Source: Prevotella sp. (lineage in GTDB: Bacteria; Bacteroidota; Bacteroidia; Bacteroidales; Dysgonomonadaceae). From it: 5,436 nucleotides of DNA. The DNA lies in NCBI GenBank assembly GCA_031263965.1, contig JAISES010000219.1, forward strand, positions 1 to 5,436. Direction: 5' to 3'. Shown in pieces: positions 1 to 5,367 of this stretch. A program made the position numbers and the translations under genes. The first letter of the stretch is position 1; the number at the start of each line of letters is the position of its first letter. The notes beneath the pieces were generated by a model. The model saw nothing but the letters and a program-made list of their open reading frames with translations. It ran no database searches and was not told where the DNA came from.

Positions 1-582
1 CTTGGCGCAGGCGCTATGGCTCCGTATGTAAACGGTAAATTGTGGCTGAACGATAATTTCGTTTCGGATGAAGTTTTGGATAACGGCCCTCTCCGTACAA
101 CATTCAAGCTTACGTACAACGATATCGATGTAGACGGCAGGAAATACAGCGAAAGCCGTACTTTCTCTATCGATGCAGGTTCGCAACTGACAAAAGTTGT
201 ACAGGCTTACGGTATCAACGAGCCTATGCAGGTCGCCGCCGGCATTGTGAAACGCGAAAGTGCGGATTCTGTCATCACAGTTTTAGATAAAGGTTATACT
301 ATATATGCCGAACCAAAAACGGATAAGGCCGAAGGCATTTATGTTGCGGTGGTTTTCCCCGAAGGTATAAGCGAAAGCGTTGTAGATACATATGAAACCG
401 GCAAGGGCAAAAAATATTCTCATGTGCTGGCAGTAACTACCCAGCAACCTAAAAAGCCTGTAATTTATTACACCGGGTACGGCTGGGCTAAATTTGGTTT
501 CCCTACAGCCGGTGATTTTGAGAAGTATATTCAAAATTTCTCCGACGGATTGAAGCAACCATTGAAAATACAATATAAATAA
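1..582 (+). CDS. DUF4861 family protein, 3' part only (5' end outside window)
   Basis: The reading frame is open from base 1 (Leu-Gly-Ala-Gly-Ala before the first visible Met at base 16) to the TAA at 580-582, giving 193 visible residues. The true start lies upstream, so the Met at 16 is very probably internal. The text of the protein (GAGAMAPYVNGKLWL near the window edge, then DNGPLRTTFKLTY, SIDAGSQLTKVV, and a C-terminal YYTGYGWAKFGFP segment) matches my memory of the DUF4861 family, large proteins of Bacteroidetes found in polysaccharide and uronate utilisation loci. No catalytic residues are known to me for this family, and any signal peptide would be in the missing N-terminus. It lies 79 bases upstream of kdgK on the same strand, and the uronate genes that follow suggest a role in pectin- or alginate-derived sugar use, which is inference. 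A carbohydrate-binding or lyase-like beta-sandwich role is possible but unproven. Confidence 0.8.
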   Translation, partial: LGAGAMAPYVNGKLWLNDNFVSDEVLDNGPLRTTFKLTYNDIDVDGRKYSESRTFSIDAGSQLTKVVQAYGINEPMQVAAGIVKRESADSVITVLDKGYTIYAEPKTDKAEGIYVAVVFPEGISESVVDTYETGKGKKYSHVLAVTTQQPKKPVIYYTGYGWAKFGFPTAGDFEKYIQNFSDGLKQPLKIQYK

Positions 583-644
583 GCTGTTAGCTGATAGCCG
601 TTAGCTTTTTTGCTTACGCCGCTAATGGCTAATAGCTAACAGCT
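582..644. repeat. Inverted heptad-repeat hairpin, loop-only form (DUF4861-kdgK gap)
   Basis: Three 7-base units stand in perfect register right after the stop codon: GCTGTTA (583-589), GCTGATA (590-596) and GCCGTTA (597-603). After a 15-base loop (606-620) the complement follows, also in 7-base register: TAATGGC (623-629), TAATAGC (630-636) and TAACAGC (637-643). The arms 582-605 and 621-644 pair at 21 of 24 positions. The loop contains six T's (606-611), but these lie inside the hairpin, not after it, so this is not a standard intrinsic terminator. The right arm ends 17 bases before the kdgK start. It shares its layout, though not its sequence, with the repeats at 1707-1770 and around 2591-3048. 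Confidence 0.85.
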
Positions 645-661
645 ACCTAATTAAAATAACG

Positions 662-1699
662 ATGAAAAAAGTTGTAACATTCGGCGAAATCATGTTGCGT
701 CTGGCAACTCCCGGATATCAAAGATTTATTCAATCAACAACCCTTAATGCCACATTTGGCGGGGGCGAAGCCAACGTAGCCGTATCCCTTTCAAATTATG
801 GTATTCCTACCGGATTTGTTACCCGTTTGCCTGAGAACGATATAGCTGAATGGTGCATCTCCGATCTGCGTAAATACAAGGTGGGGGTAGATAATATACT
901 GAGAGGCGGCGACCGTGTAGGAATCTATTTTCTGGAAACAGGAGCTGTAGCCCGTGCCTCCAAAGTAATTTATGACAGGGCCGGATCGGCTATTGCTCAG
1001 ATCAAACCCGGCATGATAGATTGGAAGGAAATATTTAAAGATGCCCAGTGGTTCCACTGGACAGGTATTACTCCGGCTCTTTCCCAAGGTGCGGCAGATG
1101 CATGTCTGGAGGCAATTAAGGCAGCTAATGAAATGGGGATAACGGTTTCCACTGACCTCAATTATCGTAAGAATCTATGGAAATATGGCAAAACAGCTTC
1201 TGAAATCATGCCTGCTTTGGTCGAAGGTTGCGATATCATATTAGGAAATGAAGAAGATGCTGAAAAAGTATTCGGAATCAAACCTGAAGGCTTTGACGTA
1301 GCCCGCACAGGCGGAGAAGTCGATGCAGCCGAATTCGAATCTGTTTGTACACAGATGATGAAACGTTTTCCCCGCGCCAAAAAGGTGATCGTTACACTTC
1401 GCGGATCTATCAATGCCAACCATAACACATGGGGCGGATGTTTGTATTCAGACAGGTTATATCAATCGAAAAGATACGATATTACACACATTGTAGACCG
1501 TGTGGGCGGCGGCGATTCATTTATGGGCGGCCTCATCTATGGACTGATCTCTTATCCGTCCGATGATCAAAAGGCTTTGGAATTTGCAGTAGCGGCATCG
1601 TGCCTTAAACATACTGTTTACGGAGACTATAACCTGGTTACCGCAGCCGAAGTAGAAAACCTTATGAAAGGCGACGGGTCGGGTAGGGTATCAAGATAA
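662..1699 (+). CDS. kdgK: 2-keto-3-deoxygluconate kinase (PfkB family)
   Basis: Cytoplasmic sugar kinase expected to phosphorylate KDG with ATP to 2-keto-3-deoxy-6-phosphogluconate (KDPG), the substrate of the aldolase encoded downstream. The 345-residue product has the PfkB/ribokinase layout: the N-terminal VTFGEIMLRL strand, the glycine-rich sugar-binding signature GGGEANVA at residues 33-40, a central DLNYRKNLW segment around residue 165, and the C-terminal anion-hole motif DRVGGGDSF at residues 279-287 with the presumed catalytic base Asp285. It is somewhat longer than the E. coli enzyme (about 310 residues). The start at 662 gives the expected family N-terminus, follows an A/T-rich leader (645-661), and has no strong ribosome binding site, as is normal in Bacteroidetes. 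Neighbouring kduD-like, kdgA and exuT genes support KDG as substrate. Another ketose or fructose kinase specificity cannot be fully excluded from sequence alone. Confidence 0.9.
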   Translation: MKKVVTFGEIMLRLATPGYQRFIQSTTLNATFGGGEANVAVSLSNYGIPTGFVTRLPENDIAEWCISDLRKYKVGVDNILRGGDRVGIYFLETGAVARASKVIYDRAGSAIAQIKPGMIDWKEIFKDAQWFHWTGITPALSQGAADACLEAIKAANEMGITVSTDLNYRKNLWKYGKTASEIMPALVEGCDIILGNEEDAEKVFGIKPEGFDVARTGGEVDAAEFESVCTQMMKRFPRAKKVIVTLRGSINANHNTWGGCLYSDRLYQSKRYDITHIVDRVGGGDSFMGGLIYGLISYPSDDQKALEFAVAASCLKHTVYGDYNLVTAAEVENLMKGDGSGRVSR

Positions 1700-1706
1700 A
1701 AAAACA

Positions 1707-1770
1707 GATACAAGATACAAGGCACAAGTAAACAAGTTGAACTCGTATCTTGTATCTCGTATCTTGTTAA
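1707..1770. repeat. Inverted heptad-repeat hairpin, loop-only form (kdgK-kduD gap)
   Basis: The left arm has 7-base units GATACAA (1707-1713), GATACAA (1714-1720) and a degenerate GGCACAA (1721-1727). After a 15-base loop (1728-1742) the right arm gives the inverted units in register: TCGTATC (1743-1749), TTGTATC (1750-1756), TCGTATC (1757-1763) and a decayed TTGTTAA (1764-1770). Arms 1707-1727 and 1743-1763 pair at about 17 of 21 positions, the middle unit perfectly. No T-run follows the stem, so it does not look like a terminator. The 15-base loop equals that of the hairpin at 582-644. The kduD start lies 21 bases after the last unit, behind a very A/T-rich leader. Confidence 0.85.
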
Positions 1771-1791
1771 CTAAAATAAATTAATATAAAT

Positions 1792-2586
1792 ATGCAAAAT
1801 CAATTTTCATTAAACGGTAAAATCGCCCTGGTTACAGGAGCTTCCTATGGTATAGGTTTCGCCATAGCTTCCGCTTTGTCGGACGCAGGCGCTACAATTG
1901 TTTTTAACGACCTGAAACAGGAATTTGTAGATAAAGGTCTGGCTGCATATAAAGAGGCAGGTATAAAAGCCAGAGGTTATGTGTGCGACGTAACAAACGA
2001 AGATCAGGTAAATGCCCTGATAGCGCAGATAGAAAAAGAAGTAGGCGTTATTGATATTCTGGTAAACAATGCCGGAATCATCAAACGTGTTCCTATGCAC
2101 GAAATGCCTGCTGCCGAATTCCGGCAGGTAATAGATGTAGACCTGAATGCGCCTTTCATCGTATCGAAGGCTGTACTTCCCGGCATGATGAAAAAACGGG
2201 CAGGAAAGATCATCAATATCTGTTCGATGATGAGCGAACTGGGTCGCGAAACAGTTTCTGCATACGCTGCTGCCAAAGGGGGACTGAAAATGCTTACACG
2301 CAATATCGCTTCCGAATACGGAGAATACAATATCCAATGCAATGGTATCGGGCCCGGCTATATTGCAACCCCGCAAACGGCTCCGCTTCGCGAACCGCAA
2401 GCAGACGGATCCCGCCACCCATTCGATTCATTCATTATAGCCAAGACTCCTGCCGCACGCTGGGGAAACCCGGAAGATCTTGCCGGCCCTGCGGTATTCC
2501 TGGCATCCAATGCATCGGATTTTGTCAATGGACACGTTCTCTATGTGGATGGGGGTATCCTGGCTTATATCGGTAAGCAACCATAA
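1792..2586 (+). CDS. kduD: Short-chain dehydrogenase, KduD / gluconate 5-dehydrogenase / DEH reductase type
   Basis: A 264-residue classical SDR oxidoreductase, normal length for the family. The Rossmann cofactor motif TGASYGIG is at residues 15-22, NNAG at 92-95, the structural Asn at 119, and the catalytic Ser145, Tyr158 and Lys162 (YAAAK) are all present, so the enzyme should be active. Asp40 near the end of the second beta strand may favour NAD(H), which is a weak prediction. The segment REPQADGSRHPFDSFI around residues 200-215 covers the substrate-loop region. In this setting it most likely interconverts KDG and 2,5-diketo-3-deoxygluconate (KduD activity), or reduces 4-deoxy-5-hexoseulose uronate from alginate to KDG. 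Databases often name close homologues gluconate 5-dehydrogenase. It is preceded by kdgK and followed by the S23 element, then kdgA. The start at 1792 gives the usual FSLNGKIALVTG N-terminus. Confidence 0.85.
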   Translation: MQNQFSLNGKIALVTGASYGIGFAIASALSDAGATIVFNDLKQEFVDKGLAAYKEAGIKARGYVCDVTNEDQVNALIAQIEKEVGVIDILVNNAGIIKRVPMHEMPAAEFRQVIDVDLNAPFIVSKAVLPGMMKKRAGKIINICSMMSELGRETVSAYAAAKGGLKMLTRNIASEYGEYNIQCNGIGPGYIATPQTAPLREPQADGSRHPFDSFIIAKTPAARWGNPEDLAGPAVFLASNASDFVNGHVLYVDGGILAYIGKQP

Positions 2587-2590
2587 TTAA

Positions 2591-2653
2591 ATTAAGAATT
2601 AAGAATTAAGAATTAAGAATGAAAAATTAAAAATTAAAAATTAAAAATGAAAG
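2591..2653 (+). repeat. Direct heptad array, left arm of the S23 element
   Basis: Nine consecutive 7-base units in unbroken register: ATTAAGA four times (2591-2618), ATGAAAA (2619-2625), ATTAAAA three times (2626-2646), and ATGAAAG (2647-2653). The final unit supplies the start codon of the four-helix-bundle gene. The array begins 5 bases after the kduD stop. Units 5 to 8 pair with the inverted array at 3021-3048, with only one mismatch in 28. Confidence 0.92.
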
Positions 2654-3012
2654 ATTATACTTCTGATTCTGTATTAAACACAAAAAGCTATGCTTTTGCA
2701 ATTCGTATTGTAAAACTCTCGCAGTTATTACAAAAAGAAAAATCGGAGTTTGTTCTGTCAAAGCAAATATTACGTAGTGGAACCTCTGTTGGTGCATTGA
2801 TCAGAGAATCTGAATATGGACAAAGTAGAGCTGATTTTATTCATAAATTAAGCATCGCTCTTAAAGAAGCCCATGAGACAGATTATTGGATTGCTTTACT
2901 ACGTGATACAGGATATTTAGAAGAAAAATTATCAATAAGTTTATTGACTGATTGCAGTGAGCTAAAAGCTTTATTGATTTCATCAATTAAAACACTGAAA
3001 AACAACTTATAA
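2647..3012 (+). CDS. S23-like four-helix bundle protein (23S rRNA intervening-sequence / Avd-related family)
   Basis: A complete 121-residue protein, typical in size for the family. It carries the family landmarks: SYAFAIRIVKLSQLL (residues 14-28), VLSKQILRSGTSVGALIRES (36-55), SRADFIHKLSIALKEAHETDYWIALL (60-85), and a last helix ELKALLISSIKTLKNN at the C-terminus. These correspond to four amphipathic helices. The family was first seen in ORFs of intervening sequences in 23S rRNA genes. It is structurally related to Avd, the pentameric nucleic-acid-binding accessory protein of diversity-generating retroelements. Its molecular role is unknown, and nothing ties it to uronate metabolism. No reverse transcriptase or template/variable repeat is in the window, so this is not a recognisable DGR. 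Its low G+C, its position inside inverted heptad arrays and its start codon lying within a repeat unit suggest that it belongs to a selfish or semi-selfish element inserted in the operon. Confidence 0.9.
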   Translation: MKDYTSDSVLNTKSYAFAIRIVKLSQLLQKEKSEFVLSKQILRSGTSVGALIRESEYGQSRADFIHKLSIALKEAHETDYWIALLRDTGYLEEKLSISLLTDCSELKALLISSIKTLKNNL

Positions 3013-3013
3013 T

Positions 3014-3048
3014 TCATGATTTTTAATTTTTAATTCTTAATTTTTCAT
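3014..3048 (-). repeat. Inverted heptad array, right arm of the S23 element
   Basis: Five 7-base units in register starting 1 base after the S23 stop codon: a degenerate TCATGAT (3014-3020), TTTTAAT twice (3021-3034), TCTTAAT (3035-3041) and TTTTCAT (3042-3048). These are the reverse complements of ATTAAAA, ATTAAGA and ATGAAAA in the left array, and the order also mirrors it: the ATGAAAA-type unit is outermost here and pairs with 2619-2625. An 11-base A-rich spacer (3049-3059) separates it from the kdgA start. Confidence 0.9.
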
Positions 3049-3059
3049 TAAAAAAAAGT

Positions 3060-3731
3060 ATGGCACGATTTTCAAGAATTAAAGCCTGCCAGGTAATGGC
3101 AGAGACCGGGATGGTTCCGGTTTTCTATCACGCTGACCCCGAAGTTGCAAAACAGGTTGTAAAAGCCTGTTATCTGGGAGGGGTAAGAGCCTTCGAATTT
3201 ACCAACAGAGGAGACTTCGCCCATGAAATCTTCGGAGAGTTAAATAAATGGGCGGCAAAAGAATGTCCGGAAATGATTTTAGGTATTGGCTCTATTGTCG
3301 ATGCAGGTACTGCATCCTTGTTCCTCCAGTTGGGAGCGAGTTTCGTAGTAGGCCCGTTGCTTAACCCCGATATCTTTAAAGTATGCAACCGCCGTCAGGT
3401 GGCATATATTCCGGGTTGTGGTTCTGTGTCCGAAATTGGTTATGCTCAGGAACTGGGCGCAGAAGTGGTAAAAGTATTCCCCGCAGGAAATGTAGGCGGC
3501 CCTTCCTTTGTCAAAAACGTAAAGGCTCCGATGCCTTGGGCCAGTATTATGGTTACGGGCGGAGTGGAACCCACAGAAGAAAATCTCACGAAATGGTTCG
3601 ATGCAGGAGTTACCTGTGTCGGCATGGGATCTAACCTTTTCCCAAAAGAAGTTCTTGCAGCAAAAGATTGGGGTAAGATAACTCAAATGTGCAAAGATGC
3701 ACTAGCTATCATAGAAAAAGCTAAAACTTAA
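3060..3731 (+). CDS. kdgA: KDPG/KHG aldolase (2-dehydro-3-deoxyphosphogluconate aldolase)
   Basis: A 223-residue class I aldolase of the Eda family, which cleaves KDPG to pyruvate and glyceraldehyde-3-phosphate in the cytoplasm. Family landmarks are in order: FEFTNRG at residues 45-51 with the general acid/base Glu46 and the phosphate/pyruvate-side Arg50; [11 protein letters not shown] around 75-85 (Ser78 stands where E. coli Eda has Thr73); [10 protein letters not shown] around 117-126; the Schiff-base lysine Lys138 within VVKVFPAGN; and the phosphate-binding VTGGVEP at 165-171 with GMGSNLF near 188. The length is close to, slightly above, the E. coli enzyme (213). The start at 3060 directly follows a run of A's and the inverted heptad array, so the S23 element provides its immediate 5' context. 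It is followed by exuT after only 11 bases, implying a shared transcript. Confidence 0.93.
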   Translation: MARFSRIKACQVMAETGMVPVFYHADPEVAKQVVKACYLGGVRAFEFTNRGDFAHEIFGELNKWAAKECPEMILGIGSIVDAGTASLFLQLGASFVVGPLLNPDIFKVCNRRQVAYIPGCGSVSEIGYAQELGAEVVKVFPAGNVGGPSFVKNVKAPMPWASIMVTGGVEPTEENLTKWFDAGVTCVGMGSNLFPKEVLAAKDWGKITQMCKDALAIIEKAKT

Positions 3732-3742
3732 TTATAAAACCT

Positions 3743-5191
3743 ATGAATAATACCGGAAAAAGTAAAATGACGAATTACAGGTGGGCCATTTGCGGCATGC
3801 TGTTTTTTGCCACCTTAGTTAATTACATGGACAGGCAAGTGCTGTCGCTTACATGGGAGGGCTTTATTGCCCCCGAATTTCACTGGACAAATAAAAGTTA
3901 CGGACTGATAACAGGGCTATTCTCACTGTTTTATGCAGTAAGCATGCTTTTTGCAGGCCGTTTTGTCGATTGGATGGATACAAAAAAGGGATTCCTTTGG
4001 TCCATCGGTGTTTGGTCGGTTGGCGCTGTATTACACGCATTTTGCGGCATTGCTACATCGGGGATCATGACAGGAGAATGGTTTGTTGGATTTGCGGGAG
4101 CGAAGGAAGCCATCGCTACTGTCAGCGATGTCGGCATGATAATCAATGTGAGCGTTACCCTCTTTATATTTGCACGGTTGGTTCTGGCCATCGGCGAGGC
4201 TGGTAACTTCCCTGCTGCAATCAAGGCCACGGCAGAATATTTTCCTAAAAAAGACCGCGCCTATGCAACCTCTGTCTTCAATGCCGGATCTACAATCGGA
4301 GCATTGGTGGCACCGCTCTGTATCCCTTTATTAGCACAGCATTGGGGCTGGGAAATGGCTTTTATAATCATCGGTGCATTGGGCTTCATCTGGATGGGAT
4401 TCTGGATTTTTATCTACAAAAAGCCGGAAGAGCATCCCAAGGTAAACAAGCTGGAACTGGAATATATTCTTTCGGACGATAAAGAAGAAAAGATAACCCC
4501 TGCTAAAGAAAAGACCTCGTTCTTACAATGTTTCAAGTACCGACAGACTTGGGCGTTTGCCTTCGGAAAATTTATGACTGACGGCGTTTGGTGGTTCTAC
4601 CTGTTTTGGGCGCCGGCCTATTTGTCGCAAGTTTATGGGTTGAAACTCAACAATTCCGGCGATTCGCGCGGAATGATAGCGCTTGCTGTCCTGTATATAA
4701 TCGTTATGCTGTCGTTGTATGGCGGTAAGTTGCCGAGTATAATCATCAAGAAAACAGGAAAAAACCCTTACGCAGCACGCATGCAGGCAATGCTGATTTT
4801 CGCATTCTTTCCGCTTTTGGTACTTCTGGCGCAACCGCTCGGACATATCTCCTATTGGATTCCGGTGGTACTGATCGGTATTGCAGGTGCAGCGCATCAG
4901 TCGTGGTCGGCCAATATTTTCTCTACGGTGGGAGACATGTTTCCTAAAAAGGCAATAGCTACAATTACGGGAATTGGCGGAATGGCAGGCGGTATCGGCT
5001 CTTTGATCATTCAATTCGCGGCAGGATGGCTGTTCGATTATTCGAAAGAAACAGGTATGAAAATATTCGGTTTTGAAGGAATTTCGTCCGGTTATTTCAT
5101 CGTTTTCGGTGTCTGTGCAGTTGCTTATCTGATAGGATGGGTTGTGATGAAGTCACTGGTTCCGAAATATAAACCGATTACAGATCTGTAA
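3743..5191 (+). CDS. exuT: MFS hexuronate transporter (ExuT-like, anion:cation symporter family)
   Basis: A 482-residue inner-membrane permease with about 12 predicted hydrophobic segments in two halves and a charged central loop at roughly 226-265. The MFS signatures seen are NYMDRQ at residues 27-32 after TM1, the motif-A-like GRFVDWMDTKKG at 72-83, and RLVLAIGEAGNFPAAIKATAEYFPKKDR at 145-172, which closely follows E. coli ExuT and related galacturonate/glucuronate carriers. The likely role is proton-linked uptake of galacturonate, glucuronate or related unsaturated uronate products, feeding the KDG enzymes encoded upstream. It has an extra stretch of about 35 residues (roughly 103-140) between TM3 and TM4 compared with E. 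coli ExuT. It starts 11 bases after kdgA with no hairpin between. A second Met at residue 9 (base 3767) is a possible alternative start. The exact sugar cannot be assigned from sequence. Confidence 0.88.
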   Translation: MNNTGKSKMTNYRWAICGMLFFATLVNYMDRQVLSLTWEGFIAPEFHWTNKSYGLITGLFSLFYAVSMLFAGRFVDWMDTKKGFLWSIGVWSVGAVLHAFCGIATSGIMTGEWFVGFAGAKEAIATVSDVGMIINVSVTLFIFARLVLAIGEAGNFPAAIKATAEYFPKKDRAYATSVFNAGSTIGALVAPLCIPLLAQHWGWEMAFIIIGALGFIWMGFWIFIYKKPEEHPKVNKLELEYILSDDKEEKITPAKEKTSFLQCFKYRQTWAFAFGKFMTDGVWWFYLFWAPAYLSQVYGLKLNNSGDSRGMIALAVLYIIVMLSLYGGKLPSIIIKKTGKNPYAARMQAMLIFAFFPLLVLLAQPLGHISYWIPVVLIGIAGAAHQSWSANIFSTVGDMFPKKAIATITGIGGMAGGIGSLIIQFAAGWLFDYSKETGMKIFGFEGISSGYFIVFGVCAVAYLIGWVVMKSLVPKYKPITDL

Positions 5192-5293
5192 AAATAGATT
5201 TTCTATATCAGATCCTTCTATAAATCAAAGGAGAGTAAATTGCTCATGAATATAAGAAACAGTTTGAATTTTAGCGAAAAAAATTATTAATCC

Positions 5294-5337
5294 CGTCATT
5301 GCGAGCGAAACGTAGTGTAGCGAAGCAATCCAATGAC
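5294..5337. repeat. GTCATTGCGAGCG-type palindromic interspersed repeat
   Basis: The segment opens with CGTCATTGCGAGCGA and closes with AGCGAAGCAATCCAATGAC. GTCATTG (5295-5301) is the exact complement of CAATGAC (5331-5337), and ATTGC (5298-5302) can alternatively pair with GCAAT (5325-5329). From memory, sequences of the form GTCATTGCGAG...CGAAGCAATC are widely scattered in intergenic DNA of many bacteria, including Bacteroidetes. It differs in base composition from the surrounding A/T-rich DNA. Mobility and function are unknown. Confidence 0.7.
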
Positions 5338-5347
5338 CCCACCCCAA

Positions 5348-5367
5348 CCCTCCCCAAAAGGGCAGGG
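5348..5367. repeat. C-rich/G-rich short hairpin repeat
   Basis: CCCT (5348-5351) pairs with AGGG (5364-5367) and CCC (5352-5354) with GGG (5360-5362), with one bulged C at 5363 and a CAAAA loop. It is preceded by C-rich, repeat-like sequence from about 5337. No T-run follows, so a terminator is not supported. It resembles the CCCTCCCC-AAAA-GGG hairpins I recall as interspersed repeats in several phyla. It lies immediately beside the repeat at 5294-5337, so the two may form a composite. Confidence 0.55.

Larger units (their letters stand above)
2591..3048 (+). mobile_element. Putative S23-encoding element bounded by inverted heptad arrays
   Basis: A compact unit of about 460 bases sits between kduD and kdgA, made of a direct heptad array (2591-2653), one S23/four-helix-bundle ORF (2647-3012) and an inverted heptad array (3014-3048). 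The inner 28 bases of the left array (2619-2646) are complementary to 3021-3048 at 27 of 28 positions, so the stem would enclose the ORF almost exactly. By hand count the ORF is about 31% G+C, while sampled stretches of the flanking metabolic genes are about 40-57%. It separates kdgA from the other operon genes without breaking any of them. S23-family ORFs inside inverted-repeat-bounded intervening sequences are known from 23S rRNA genes of Leptospira and other bacteria. That this copy is or was mobile is inference: no transposase, integrase or target-site duplication is visible. Confidence 0.55.

Noticed and set aside
582..644. Intrinsic transcription terminator after the DUF4861 gene
   Set aside because: The T-run (606-611) lies in the loop, not after the stem, and the sequence after the right arm is A-rich. 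The heptad structure explains the pairing better.
1660..1699. kdgK C-terminus derived from read-through into the heptad element
   Set aside because: The last residues (GDGSGRVSR) match what I recall as a normal C-terminus of Bacteroidetes homologues, and the clear heptads only begin at 1707, after the stop.
1810..2418. Long antisense open frame opposite the dehydrogenase gene (and similar shorter ones opposite kdgK, kdgA and exuT)
   Set aside because: They overlap strongly recognised genes, give cysteine-, tyrosine- and phenylalanine-rich low-plausibility proteins without known motifs, and are shadows of the real frames.
2647..3012. Part of a diversity-generating retroelement (Avd-like gene)
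   Set aside because: No reverse transcriptase, template repeat or variable repeat is present in the window. Family resemblance alone does not make a DGR.
2591..3048. CRISPR array or toxin-antitoxin module
   Set aside because: Units are 7 bases with no spacers, and there is a single ORF with no partner gene.
5246..5290. Small 14-codon ORF with AAAGGAG at 5227-5233 upstream
   Set aside because: Too short, 12 bases of spacing, no recognisable peptide, and a strong Shine-Dalgarno is not characteristic of this kind of genome. Chance is the simpler explanation.
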